Assembly (NCBI RefSeq): GCF_018305005.1
Contig: NZ_JAGQEG010000023.1
Location: 1-64,000 of the forward strand
DNA: 64,000 bases
From: Collimonas silvisoli
Lineage (GTDB): Bacteria; Pseudomonadota; Gammaproteobacteria; Burkholderiales; Burkholderiaceae_D
Reading direction: 5' to 3'
In this document: positions 33,838 to 42,791 of the stretch, in pieces
Position numbering within the stretch: the stretch's first letter is position 1
Layout of the letters: every line of letters begins with the position of its first letter
Program-made: the position numbers and the translations under genes
Notes under the pieces: generated by a model
Database searches by the model: none
The model's input: only the letters and a program-made list of their open reading frames with translations
Told to the model about the DNA's origin: nothing

Positions 33838-34545
33838 TCAAGATTTGAATTCGACCCAGACCTGATACACATGATCCTTGCCCTGCATCTCGGCCGGAGG
33901 CGCAGGGTAACTGGCGTTCTGCACCGATTGCAGAGCGGCGCGGTCGATCATGCCAACGCCGCTGGCGGTGACAATCCGGGCCTGGCCGGCGCTGCTGTCG
34001 CGCAGATGGAATTCGACCCGCACGCGCCCGGAAAAATGCAGGGCCGCGGCTGCCGGCGGATACACCACGGCAGCTTGCACCGCAGCCTTGACCTTGGCCG
34101 CGTACTCGGCGTCAGGGGCGTCCTTGTCGCCGGCGGGCGGTGCTGCAGGCGGCGTCCGCACCGGTTCGGAAAACGCTGTCGGCGCTGCGGCTGCCGGCGT
34201 CGGCTCGCTGGGCGCCGGTTCTGGCGTCGAAACAGCCGCTGCCGGCGCTGCGGGTTGCGGCGGCGCCGTCTTGCTCTTGGGCTGAACCTGCGGCTTGGGC
34301 ATGGCGACCGGCGGCAGCGGTTTCGGTGGCAGCGGTTTCGGTGGCGGCGGGGTTGGTGCGGCTGGCGCGGTAGGCTCCGGCGGCGCCGGTTCTTCACTGA
34401 CCAAGGTGATCGGCACCGGTTCCGACAAGGCCGGCCTGGACGATACGACGCCGGCCAGCATCAACGCCAGCACGCCGACGATGGCCAGCTCGGCCAGGAT
34501 CGCCAGCGCAAAGGCACGGCTCGGAAAATGGCGGAAAATAGTCAA
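33838..34545 (-). CDS. tonB: TonB-family energy transducer
   Basis: 235 residues: a short cytoplasmic start, one membrane helix (LAELAIVGVLALMLAGVV, about 17-36), a long Pro/Ala/Lys-rich linker spanning the periplasm (about 50-140), and the TonB C-terminal fold (YAAKVKAAVQAAVVYPPAA, RVRVEFHLRDSSAG). It carries proton-motive energy from ExbB/ExbD to an outer-membrane receptor. It begins 11 bp after exbD and follows the receptor gene in the same unit, so it is a dedicated partner of that receptor. Confidence 0.92.
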   Translation of the reverse strand: MTIFRHFPSRAFALAILAELAIVGVLALMLAGVVSSRPALSEPVPITLVSEEPAPPEPTAPAAPTPPPPKPLPPKPLPPVAMPKPQVQPKSKTAPPQPAAPAAAVSTPEPAPSEPTPAAAAPTAFSEPVRTPPAAPPAGDKDAPDAEYAAKVKAAVQAAVVYPPAAAALHFSGRVRVEFHLRDSSAGQARIVTASGVGMIDRAALQSVQNASYPAPPAEMQGKDHVYQVWVEFKS

Positions 34546-34556
34546 GATTGCCGCCC

Positions 34557-34955
34557 TTACTTACTATCGCCGTTGCGCGTGGCCAGGCCAAGCTCGGTGA
34601 CGCCGCCCTTTTTGATCGCATCGATGGCTGCCATCACTTGCTGCAGCGAGGCGCTCTGATTGCCGGCGATGGTGACGGCGGTCTTGCTGCTGTCTTGCTT
34701 GCGTAATTTCTCGGTCAATTGCGCCGGCGTCAGCTGCTGGCCCTCCACCAGCAATGTGCCGTCTTGCTGAATCTCCACCAGCAACTTGGGAGCCGGAATG
34801 CTGACTGCGGTGGAGCTGGTGGGCAGCTTGGTCAGATGGCCGGAGGCCGGGATCATGCGCAGCGTCAGCATCGCGAAAAAGACGAGCAGGAACAACATGA
34901 TATCGATCATCGGAATGATTTCTATCCTGGCCTTCTTGGTTTCCAGATAACGCAT
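34557..34955 (-). CDS. exbD: ExbD/TolR-family proton channel subunit
   Basis: 132 residues. The start RIEIIPMIDIMLFLLVFFAM is the single ExbD membrane helix with the proton-carrying Asp (about 18), and the rest is the periplasmic domain (LLVEIQQDGTLLVEGQ). It forms the ExbB/ExbD motor that powers TonB. The start codon is one base after the exbB stop, showing tight coupling. Confidence 0.93.
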   Translation of the reverse strand: MRYLETKKARIEIIPMIDIMLFLLVFFAMLTLRMIPASGHLTKLPTSSTAVSIPAPKLLVEIQQDGTLLVEGQQLTPAQLTEKLRKQDSSKTAVTIAGNQSASLQQVMAAIDAIKKGGVTELGLATRNGDSK

Positions 34956-34956
34956 C

Positions 34957-35634
34957 TCAAGCCCTCGCCGCCGGATGGGAAATCGACTTCACATTGGATG
35001 CCGCCGACGCTACCCGCGTTTGCAGGCGTTCGTGACGGTTGAGCAGCATGATCTTGATGGTTTCCAATTGATGCAGCACGATGCGTACCCGAGTATGCAA
35101 GGCATTGAAGAAGGCCAGCCCGATCATGGCGATAAACAGGCCGGAGGCGGTGGCGATCAACGCTTCGGCGATGCCGCCGGTGACCTGGGCCGCGCCGTTC
35201 TGCGCATCGCCCAGCACGTGGAAGGCGTTGAACATGCCGATGATGGTGCCGAACAAACCCAGCAGCGGCGCCAGCGTGACCACGGTATCCAGCAGCCAGA
35301 GCGAGCGGTCGAGGGTCGGCACTTCGTGCATGATGGCTTCTTCCAGATGGCCGTCGAAGGCGGCGCGGTCGACGTTGGCCGGCTCATGTTGCAGCACCTC
35401 GAACAGACGGCCGTGCGGCAGCCGCGCCAGTGTCGGCGGCAGCGTTGCACCTTGCTCCAGGTCGCCCTCTTCGCGCTTGAGCATGGCGATGATCTGCTCG
35501 CCGCCGTGCTGCATGTTGGACAAATAGCGAGCGCGTTCGATGATCACGGTCAGGGCCACCAGCAGCAGCACCAGCATCAGGTACAGCGTGCCGCCGGAAT
35601 CGTTGGCCAGTTCGAATAAGTGTGAAATGTTCAT
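34957..35634 (-). CDS. exbB: ExbB/TolQ-family proton channel subunit
   Basis: About 225 residues from ATG 35634 (GGAAAT upstream; the longer open frame to 35676 would start in the hairpin region). Three membrane segments are visible: near 12-32 (LYLMLVLLLVALTVIIERAR), near 115-140 and near 155-180. The family core LLGLFGTIIGMFNAFHVLG and GIAEALIATASGLFIAMIGL is well conserved. It forms the pentameric base of the ExbB/ExbD/TonB energy system in the inner membrane. Confidence 0.92.
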   Translation of the reverse strand: MNISHLFELANDSGGTLYLMLVLLLVALTVIIERARYLSNMQHGGEQIIAMLKREEGDLEQGATLPPTLARLPHGRLFEVLQHEPANVDRAAFDGHLEEAIMHEVPTLDRSLWLLDTVVTLAPLLGLFGTIIGMFNAFHVLGDAQNGAAQVTGGIAEALIATASGLFIAMIGLAFFNALHTRVRIVLHQLETIKIMLLNRHERLQTRVASAASNVKSISHPAARA

Positions 35635-35654
35635 GTGGCGATTTCCATAAAATT

Positions 35655-35670
35655 GGGGAGCACGCTCCCC
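35655..35670 (-). promoter_or_regulatory. Hairpin between receptor and exbB, possible attenuator
   Basis: On the minus strand GGGGAG, loop CGTG, CTCCCC, followed by AATTTT, sits between the receptor stop and the exbB start. It could reduce readthrough so that the receptor is made in excess over the energy-transducing proteins. Confidence 0.35.
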
Positions 35671-35683
35671 GGTCACTGAGTAT

Positions 35684-37858
35684 TTAGAAATCCAGATTCA
35701 GCGCTAGCGACAAGCTACGCGCCGGCAACAGCGTCAGCACATCGCCCGGCGCCGGCGCCGAGGTGGCGGTCGTTGCCGGATTGACGCCAACGATGCTGTG
35801 CTTGTCGAACAGATTGTTCACGCCGAACTGGATCTTGGCCTGCTTGATGAACTGTGTCGGATGCTTGATGGTGTAGTTGACGAACAGGTTGGAAATCGTG
35901 AACGGGCTGATCTTGACCGCCTGGTGGACGCCGCCGTTGTCGTTGTACATGGTACCGACGCGCTTGTTGAGCCAGCCGATATCCCAGCCGCCCTGGTTGT
36001 AGTTCAAGCCCAGGGTTTCGGTATCGCTAGGCGCACTGGCAACCCACTGGCCGCTGGAATATTTGGCAGTGCCGTAGGTGGCGTTGGCGTACAGGCTGAA
36101 GCCGCCGCCCAGCACCAGGTTGCCTTCCGCCTCGATGCCCTGGGTGGTGGAACTGCCGTTGGCGAAGAAAGTGGTATTGCCGGCGTTGTCGGTAAAGGAT
36201 GAATAGGCGTTGTCGAACTTGATATGGTAGGCGTCGATATCGAAGGTGAAGCGATCGGATTTCCAGACCGAACCGATCTGGAAGGTCTTGCTCTTGATCG
36301 ACGACGGCAACGCGGTCACATTGGCGTTCTTGACATCGAACACGCTGCTCGGCGGAATTTCATCGCCAACCACGTACTGGCCGTAAACCGACCAGTTCGG
36401 CTGCAGCAGATAATGCACATCGATCGACGGCAGCACCGTGCTGTAGGTCGCCGCATGCTCGACGCTGGGCTTGCCGCCGAGATTGCCGACGGTCTTGCCG
36501 TTATCGGCGTACTGGGTCAGGTCCTGGCGATACGACGAATACTTGATACCCGGCGTGACTTTCAGATCTTTGGCAAGCTGGAATTCATACTCGACAAACG
36601 GCTGCAAGGTGGTGGTCTTGAAGCGCTCGTGGAAATTCGGCAGCACGGCGTCGACCCAGGTGCGCGGATCGGATGGGATCTGATAACGGTTGGTATCGGC
36701 GTTTTCTGTCCACAGGCCGGTGCGCAAGATACCGAAGCTGGATTCCTGGCTCAGGCGCAGCAGGTTGCCGTAGGTGCGGTAGCTATTGAGCTTGTCGGTT
36801 GCGCTGGTGGCGGTGATGGTGCTGCCGTTGTAGTTCTGCTGGTTGTGATAGGCGTAGGTGTAGAGTTTGTCGTCCAGCTTCCAGCCGCCGCCCAGGTTCG
36901 ATACCAGGCCGGCGTATTCGAAATCCGAAGTCACATGGTAGAAATTGTAGCCCCAGTAATTGGCTTGCTTGGGATCGTTGCTGAGCAAATAGGCGTCGCC
37001 GAACTGGGCCACCTGGGCGCGCGTCGGGCCCTTGGTATTTGGCGTATTGGTCTTGAGGTCGATATATGAACCGAACAAGGTCAGCGCGGTATTGTCGGTA
37101 ATCGCATATTGATATTTGAGCGATACCGCATCGCGCGTCTGCTTGTTGTAGCTCTGGTAGCCGTTGGACGTCATCTGATGCGCGTTGAGCAGCAGGTTGG
37201 AAGCGCCGTCGCCGCCGAACTGGCCGCTTTCAAATTCTGCGCCGTAGATCTTGGTGTTGAACGAGCCGTAGGAACCGAAAGCGCTGATGCGCTGTTCCGC
37301 TTCCAGATTGCGCGACAACAGGTTGATCGAGCCTCCGAAGTTGGACGGGCCGATGGTTGCCGCCGTACCGGGGCTGCGGTCGATTACCGCGCCGCCCAGG
37401 AACTGGCTCGGGAAAAAGGCCCAGGTGTGGTGCGTCGGGCTATTCGTATCCTGGAACGGAATGCCGTCGAAGCTGATCGTGTAGTCGCCGTCGGCGAAAC
37501 CGCGGAAGAAAGTCTTGGTGTCGCCCAGGCCGACGCCGTTCTGGCTGTAGCTGTACATGCCCGGCGTCATCTGCAGCACCTGGCTGAAATCGGCTACCGG
37601 CGAGGTCAGGTTGCGGATGAATTCGTCGCTCACGATCGATTGCGCCGAACGCGCCGTCAGCGAACCCTGCGACGGCGTGTTCTTGGCAGCCCTCACTGCG
37701 GCTGCTGTATTTTCTGTAACCGCGGCGCCACCGCTGGCGCTGACTGCGCCGAGATCGGTGGCTTGCTGGGCGCTGGCGATCATCGGCGCCGCCATGCACA
37801 TGACAGCTAATGCGTGCAAGACTTGCCGGGTGCCTGGTTTCAAACTTGGGCGCTTCAT
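35684..37858 (-). CDS. TonB-dependent outer-membrane receptor
   Basis: About 724 residues from ATG 37858 (AGGA 9 nt upstream; 37864 is also possible). A signal peptide ends near APMIASAQQ. The plug domain contains QSIVSDEFIRNLTSPVADFS, PGMYSYSQNG, and GTAATIGPSNFGGSINLLSR; the rest is the 22-strand barrel, closing with LSLALNLDF and its C-terminal aromatic residue. No TonB-box with certainty, and no secretin/STN domain. The ligand is unknown; receptors of this plug type are linked to siderophores, sugars or phosphorylated compounds. It leads an exbB-exbD-tonB-phosphatase operon and is divergent from a two-component system, so regulation by that system is likely. Confidence 0.9.
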   Translation of the reverse strand: MKRPSLKPGTRQVLHALAVMCMAAPMIASAQQATDLGAVSASGGAAVTENTAAAVRAAKNTPSQGSLTARSAQSIVSDEFIRNLTSPVADFSQVLQMTPGMYSYSQNGVGLGDTKTFFRGFADGDYTISFDGIPFQDTNSPTHHTWAFFPSQFLGGAVIDRSPGTAATIGPSNFGGSINLLSRNLEAEQRISAFGSYGSFNTKIYGAEFESGQFGGDGASNLLLNAHQMTSNGYQSYNKQTRDAVSLKYQYAITDNTALTLFGSYIDLKTNTPNTKGPTRAQVAQFGDAYLLSNDPKQANYWGYNFYHVTSDFEYAGLVSNLGGGWKLDDKLYTYAYHNQQNYNGSTITATSATDKLNSYRTYGNLLRLSQESSFGILRTGLWTENADTNRYQIPSDPRTWVDAVLPNFHERFKTTTLQPFVEYEFQLAKDLKVTPGIKYSSYRQDLTQYADNGKTVGNLGGKPSVEHAATYSTVLPSIDVHYLLQPNWSVYGQYVVGDEIPPSSVFDVKNANVTALPSSIKSKTFQIGSVWKSDRFTFDIDAYHIKFDNAYSSFTDNAGNTTFFANGSSTTQGIEAEGNLVLGGGFSLYANATYGTAKYSSGQWVASAPSDTETLGLNYNQGGWDIGWLNKRVGTMYNDNGGVHQAVKISPFTISNLFVNYTIKHPTQFIKQAKIQFGVNNLFDKHSIVGVNPATTATSAPAPGDVLTLLPARSLSLALNLDF

Positions 37859-38096
37859 TTCCATGTTTCCTTTTTTAGAATCGTGCAGTAAAAATGGTGA
37901 GATCGAAAGAAAATATTCGGCGCCTGGCGTGCAAGGCATAGCCGTCGGCCATAGTTCGGGGCGAAGCATAAGCTTTGAAAATTAAGCGAAAATGAGCTGT
38001 GCGGAATTTGTATGATTTGTGTCAATCTCCTGTAAATTTCACGCGCTCGTCACAATCGGCTGCTATCTTCGAAGGTCGACCAAGGCGAACCTCCCG

Positions 38097-38774
38097 ATGC
38101 GCTTACTTCTGATTGAAGACGACTACATGCTGGGCAACAGCATCCGTAAGGGGTTCTATCCCTACGGCTTCATCGTCGACTGGACCCAGGACGGAATCGC
38201 CGCCGAAGCGGCGCTGGCTGCAGAGTCTTATTCGGCGGTCTTGCTGGACTTGGGCTTGCCGCGCAAATCGGGGCTGGAAGTGCTGAAGAAAATGCGCTCC
38301 GGCAGCAACAGCACGCCGGTCATCATCCTGTCGGCCAGCGACCGCGTCCTGAACCGGATCGAAGGACTGGACGCCGGCGCCGACGACTACCTGAGCAAAC
38401 CCTTTGATCTGGATGAACTGGCGGCACGCGTGCGCGCCTTGCTGCGGCGTAGCGGCGGCCGCACCAGCCCGTTGCTGATTCACGGCGAGATTCAGTTCGA
38501 CCCGGCCAGCAATACCGTCGCCTACAAAGGAAAAAATATCGCCCTGAGCAGCCGTGAACTGATGGTGCTGGCGGCGCTGATCGAGAAACCGGGCGCGGTG
38601 CTGTCACGCGCGCAACTGGTCGACAAGGTCTACGGCTGGAACGATGAGGTCGAGAGCAACACTATCGAGGTGCATATCCACGCACTGCGGAAGAAACTAT
38701 CGTCGAGCGTGATCCGCAACATTCGCGGCCTGGGTTACATGCTGGCCAGTAGCGAGAGTTTGTGTGTCGATTAG
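38097..38774 (+). CDS. OmpR-family response regulator
   Basis: About 225 residues from ATG 38097, the natural receiver start (MRLLLIEDDYMLGNSIRKG); an open extension to 38019 has no family sequence. The receiver has acidic Asp8/Asp9, phospho-acceptor Asp51 in AVLLDLGLPRKSG, and Lys in YLSKPFDLDELAARVRALLR. The C-terminal winged helix ends IRNIRGLGYML. It is close in style to QseB/TctD. The sensor kinase gene overlaps its end by 11 bases. It faces the TonB-receptor operon across 238 bp and probably controls it. Confidence 0.92.
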   Translation: MRLLLIEDDYMLGNSIRKGFYPYGFIVDWTQDGIAAEAALAAESYSAVLLDLGLPRKSGLEVLKKMRSGSNSTPVIILSASDRVLNRIEGLDAGADDYLSKPFDLDELAARVRALLRRSGGRTSPLLIHGEIQFDPASNTVAYKGKNIALSSRELMVLAALIEKPGAVLSRAQLVDKVYGWNDEVESNTIEVHIHALRKKLSSSVIRNIRGLGYMLASSESLCVD

Positions 38775-40074
38775 AAACCGTCTGCTGTTTTGGCTGCTGT
38801 CCGGATTGACCATTCTGGGGGCTTGTTTTGTGCTGGCCGACTACCTGATCGACCGCGCCTTGCTGGCCGATATCTACGATGACCAGATGAGCCAGATTGC
38901 CTTTGCCATTCCAGCCGATTTCAGCAGCAGCGATCTGGAAAGAAATACGCCGGCGCTGAAATACGATGGCGACGACAGCATCCTGCAGATCTGGGACCAG
39001 AACGGCAAACTCAGCTATCGCTCGCATGCCGCCATCTCTCTGCCGCAATTCACAACACCGGGATTCAGCGAGGTGCGGTGGCGCGATAGCGACTGGAAAC
39101 TGTTCATCCGCAAGACCGACCGCAACCTGATCCAGGTGGCGCAGTCCTTGAGCGGCAGGCGCAATATAGCGCTCGACCATGCGCTGCGCTCTCTGATTCC
39201 GCTGCTGATCTTTCTGCTGATCATGGGCTTGCTGATCCATTGGAGCGTAGGCACCGGTTTGCAATCCTTGACGCGGCTGTCGCAAGAACTGGCCGAGCGC
39301 ACTCCCGACAAACTGGGCCGCTTGGCGTCGCAAGACCAGCCGGCTGAAATCAAACCGCTGACGCATGCCCTCGATACCCTGCTTCAGCGCCTGAGCATCG
39401 CTCTGGAGGGGCAGAAGAAATTCATTGCCGATGCGTCGCACGAATTGCGCACGCCCTTGGCTACCTTGCAAATCCAGACCCAGCTGGTGGAACAATCGCT
39501 GGGCAGCGGACGCGAAACCCGCGCCCTGGCCGATCTGAAGGCGGGCGTCAAACGCACCAGCCATCTGGTCGAACAGCTGTTGATGGTGTCGCGCCTGGAG
39601 TCGGCCGGCATCCACGATCCGCACACGCGCTTGCAGTTGCATGAGATAGCACGCGAGGTGACCATCGATCTCATCCCCTATGCCAACACGCGCAACATCA
39701 ACCTCGGCGTCGAGCAGCTGGACGCCGGCGCCATCATGGGGTCGGAACATCATTTGCACATCCTGCTGCGCAATCTGATCGACAATGCGGTGCGCTACAC
39801 GCCCCGCGGCGGCCAGGTCGACGTCGCGATCCGCGCTCGCCAGGATGACATCCTGCTGGAAATCGAAGACAGCGGTCCCGGCATTCCGCCGGCTGAGCGG
39901 GAGCGCGTGTTTGACCGCTTCTACCGCTGCCTGGTGCCGCAAGCGACCGGCAGCGGCCTCGGCTTGGCCATCGTCAAGCAGGTGGCCGGACTGCATCAGG
40001 CTGAAGTGCGGCTGGACCAGGCGCAGCGGCTGCCGGGATTGAAAGCCAGCGTGATCTTTAAAAGAGCGGCATAA
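38764..40074 (+). CDS. Sensor histidine kinase
   Basis: 436 residues starting at GTG 38764, overlapping the response regulator by 11 bases. Two membrane helices (about 7-27 and 144-164) enclose a periplasmic sensing domain of about 115 residues. Then come HAMP, the HisKA box FIADASHELRTPLATL (His226) and HATPase motifs (NLIDNAVRYTPRGG, DSGPGIPPAERERVFDRFYR, GSGLGLAIVKQV). It is the partner of the adjacent regulator. The short periplasmic loop resembles the TctE/QseC group, which senses small molecules such as tricarboxylates or hormones; the signal here is unknown. Confidence 0.93.
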   Translation: MSIRNRLLFWLLSGLTILGACFVLADYLIDRALLADIYDDQMSQIAFAIPADFSSSDLERNTPALKYDGDDSILQIWDQNGKLSYRSHAAISLPQFTTPGFSEVRWRDSDWKLFIRKTDRNLIQVAQSLSGRRNIALDHALRSLIPLLIFLLIMGLLIHWSVGTGLQSLTRLSQELAERTPDKLGRLASQDQPAEIKPLTHALDTLLQRLSIALEGQKKFIADASHELRTPLATLQIQTQLVEQSLGSGRETRALADLKAGVKRTSHLVEQLLMVSRLESAGIHDPHTRLQLHEIAREVTIDLIPYANTRNINLGVEQLDAGAIMGSEHHLHILLRNLIDNAVRYTPRGGQVDVAIRARQDDILLEIEDSGPGIPPAERERVFDRFYRCLVPQATGSGLGLAIVKQVAGLHQAEVRLDQAQRLPGLKASVIFKRAA

Positions 40075-40182
40075 AATTCCTGTTGACTTCAAGTTTACTT
40101 TAACTTGCATACTGCGCCGGTCAACCACTGATCTTGGGGCTACCACATAAATCCACGACTGCGCGAACCAACCCTGCATCGC

Positions 40183-41214
40183 TTGCTCGACGCCAATGTC
40201 CGCTTTGCCAACGATAACCAGGGCTTCGCCAACCACTGTCCGATGGCGCTGTGCGCGCTGGCCGGCATGGGGGCGCAGCCGGCGCGCCTGCAGGAATTTT
40301 TCGATATGTGGGAACGCCGCTTCGCCGCTGCGGCGCGGCCTGTGGTCAAGCCGGTCAGCCGCGACGTCAATCACGATATCAACCGCGAAGCATGGCTGGC
40401 ATGCATAGGCGACGCCAATGCATTCCCCGCCCTGCGCGAATACCTTGAAGAATGGATCTGGAGCGCCGGCGCCGACGCCGTTCTTGAACAAGTGCTGAGC
40501 CGGATACCGTTCGCCCCCGCCAGCGTTGCGTTCCACGCCTTGATCCGGCTCAGCTACGGCCTCGAAGCGCAGCATGTCGGCGAAATCGCCGCCGGACTGG
40601 CGGCGCTGGTCAGCGGCAATCTGCACATCGATATGGGGCCGGAGCAGCGCCCGCCGGCGGCTTCAGTGAATCAAGGTTGGGATATATTGTCGCGCGCCTT
40701 GGGTGGCGCGAAATTCACAGGCGATTGGATTACAACGCGCGTGCAGGCAGCAGTCGCCGATCCACGGTTTCGTGCAACACTGCCGGCCGCGCCGCCGCAG
40801 CCAGGGCTGCTCGACGACATGGCGCTGGCGGCAATTGCCTTGTATTGGCAAACCAATAATTTCACCGCATTGCACATCGTCACCGGCCTGCATGCGGCGC
40901 GCCGCGTCCTGGCGCATTTGCCGGCAGCGCTGGCGCAGCGCCTGCTGCCGGATTTGTGGATTGCTGTTTGCGCCGCTTATGCATCGATAGGCGCACCGCC
41001 TCTGGCTGCGTCAAATGCCATGCTGAATGACGATGAATCCTTGGTTGACAGCGCGGACGCCTGGCAGGATCTGTTCACTACCGCCATCGCCTCCGACGAC
41101 GACCATGTGATCAAGATGGTCTACACCTGCTATTGCGAAAACCTGCGCGCGCCGTCGCCGTTTTATCTGGCGGCGGCGGCACGGCGGGCGGGCCGCGTGT
41201 TCCAGGTGCATTAA
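40183..41214 (+). CDS. Questin-oxidase-like (DUF4243) protein
   Basis: About 343 residues if TTG 40183 is used. The N-terminal FANDNQGFANHCPMALCALA, the middle GWDILSRALGGAKFTGDW and the C-terminal HVIKMVYTCYCENL are the questin oxidase-like family pattern. In fungi, relatives act as Baeyer-Villiger-type oxidases in polyketide pathways; the bacterial role is not established. The family normally continues some residues upstream of 40183, and the frame does so (PRLREPTLHRLLDAN), but only ATA at 40147 with GGGG ahead of it offers a start. That suggests a mutated ATG or a rare start. The stop nearly touches the convergent garD stop. Confidence 0.7.
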   Translation: MLDANVRFANDNQGFANHCPMALCALAGMGAQPARLQEFFDMWERRFAAAARPVVKPVSRDVNHDINREAWLACIGDANAFPALREYLEEWIWSAGADAVLEQVLSRIPFAPASVAFHALIRLSYGLEAQHVGEIAAGLAALVSGNLHIDMGPEQRPPAASVNQGWDILSRALGGAKFTGDWITTRVQAAVADPRFRATLPAAPPQPGLLDDMALAAIALYWQTNNFTALHIVTGLHAARRVLAHLPAALAQRLLPDLWIAVCAAYASIGAPPLAASNAMLNDDESLVDSADAWQDLFTTAIASDDDHVIKMVYTCYCENLRAPSPFYLAAAARRAGRVFQVH

Positions 41215-41216
41215 GT

Positions 41217-42791
41217 TCAGGTGATCGGCGCCGGATTGAACAGCGTCAGCGCGTTGTGCAATTTGTGGTGTTCCGCCCAGGTCTTCTTGCGGCCGCTGGC
41301 GACGTCCAGCATCAGCTGGAACAGCTCCCAGCCGACGTCTTCGATGCTGGCTTCGCCGCTGGCGATGCGGCCGGCGTTGACATCCATCAGGTCATGCCAG
41401 CGCCGCGCCAGGTCGTTACGCGTAGCCACCTTGATGACCGGCACCGCCGCCAGGCCATAGGGGGTGCCACGGCCGGTGGTGAATACGTGCAGGTTCATGC
41501 CGGCGGCCAGTTGCAAGGTGCCGCAGACGAAATCGCTGGCCGGCGTGGCGGCATAGATCAAGCCTTTCTGCCGGAGCTTGTCACCCGGCGCGAGCACGCT
41601 GGAAATCGCGCTGCTGCCGGATTTGACGATCGAGCCCATGGCCTTTTCGACGATGTTGGCAAGGCCGCCTTTTTTGTTGCCGGGCGTGGTGTTGGCGCTG
41701 CGGTCGACGCCGCCGCGGGTGAGGTAATCGTCGTACCAGGCCATCTCGCGGATCATGGCTTGCGCTACTTCGGCGTTGGCGGCGCGCGCGGTCAGCTGGT
41801 CGATGCCGTCGCGCACTTCGGTGGTTTCGGAAAACATCACGGCAGCGCCGGCGCGCACCAGCAAATCGGTGGCGAAACCGACCGCCGGATTCGCCGTCAC
41901 GCCGGAGAAGGCGTCGCTGCCGCCGCACTGCACGCCGACCACCAGTTCGGATGCCGGGCAGGTCACGCGGCGACGCTTATTCAGTTCGGCGAGTTGCCCG
42001 GCGGCTGTGTCCATGATCGACACAATCATGGCTTCGAAGCCGACGTGCTCGGCATCCTGCAAACACACCACGCGCAAGCCGTCCTGCTTGCCGCCGGTGT
42101 TCTGGATCGGTATCGAACCCTGCGGGAACAACCGGCCCGGCTGCAGTTTTTCGCAGCCCAGACTGACCACCATCGCCTGGCCGCCGAAGTTGGGGTTCAT
42201 GCTGATGTTGCGCAAGGTGCGGATCGGAATCTCGGCCCCCGGCGCATCGATCGCTACCCCGCAGCCATAGGTGTGCTCAAGGCCGACGACATCGTCGACG
42301 TTGGGATATTCCGGCAGCAATTCGGCCTTGATGCGCTTGACCGCGTGCTCCACCACCCCGGAAACGCATTGCACCGTGGTGCTGATCGCCAGGATGTTGC
42401 GGGTGCCGACGGTGCCGTCGGCATTGCGATAGCCTTCGAAAGTGTAGCCTTCCAGCGGCGCGGCGGCGGCGGGAATGCGGGTGGCGATCGGCAGGTTGCT
42501 CAGCTCGCGCGCCGGCGGCATCCTTACCAGCGATTCTTCGATCCAGCTGCCTTGCGCAATCGGCTGTTGCGCATAGCCGATCGCCACGCCGTAGCGCACG
42601 ATGGATTCGCCTTGCGCCAGATCGCGCAGAGCGACCTTGTGCCCTTGCGGCACTTTATCGCGCAACACCAGCCCGCAAGGAAACACCGCGCCGGCCGGCA
42701 AGCCGCCGTCATTGGCCACGATGGCAACGTTGTCCTGCTCCTGCATGCGGATATACAACGGCGTGTTGTGGTCTGCTGCTTCCTTGATCAT
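41217..42791 (-). CDS. garD: Galactarate dehydratase
   Basis: About 524 residues from ATG 42791 (GGAG 7 nt upstream). It follows E. coli GarD closely in layout: [15 protein letters not shown] (SAF-like N-terminal domain), [70 protein letters not shown] and [16 protein letters not shown], ending FNPAPIT. It converts galactarate to 5-keto-4-deoxy-glucarate. It is the second gene of a unit whose transporter overlaps it by four bases (ATGA). It matches GarD better than altronate dehydratase in length and in these blocks. Confidence 0.9.
   Translation of the reverse strand: MIKEAADHNTPLYIRMQEQDNVAIVANDGGLPAGAVFPCGLVLRDKVPQGHKVALRDLAQGESIVRYGVAIGYAQQPIAQGSWIEESLVRMPPARELSNLPIATRIPAAAAPLEGYTFEGYRNADGTVGTRNILAISTTVQCVSGVVEHAVKRIKAELLPEYPNVDDVVGLEHTYGCGVAIDAPGAEIPIRTLRNISMNPNFGGQAMVVSLGCEKLQPGRLFPQGSIPIQNTGGKQDGLRVVCLQDAEHVGFEAMIVSIMDTAAGQLAELNKRRRVTCPASELVVGVQCGGSDAFSGVTANPAVGFATDLLVRAGAAVMFSETTEVRDGIDQLTARAANAEVAQAMIREMAWYDDYLTRGGVDRSANTTPGNKKGGLANIVEKAMGSIVKSGSSAISSVLAPGDKLRQKGLIYAATPASDFVCGTLQLAAGMNLHVFTTGRGTPYGLAAVPVIKVATRNDLARRWHDLMDVNAGRIASGEASIEDVGWELFQLMLDVASGRKKTWAEHHKLHNALTLFNPAPIT

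Noticed and set aside
33043-34659. Long open frame (538 codons) on the plus strand antisense to the phosphatase and tonB genes
   Set aside because: It is a shadow created by the GC-rich, Pro/Ala-rich coding strand of tonB; the minus-strand products have clear family motifs and the antisense product has none.
38662-40626. 654-codon minus-strand frame opposite the sensor kinase
   Set aside because: It spans three real plus-strand genes in antisense and lacks a ribosome-binding site or recognisable domain.
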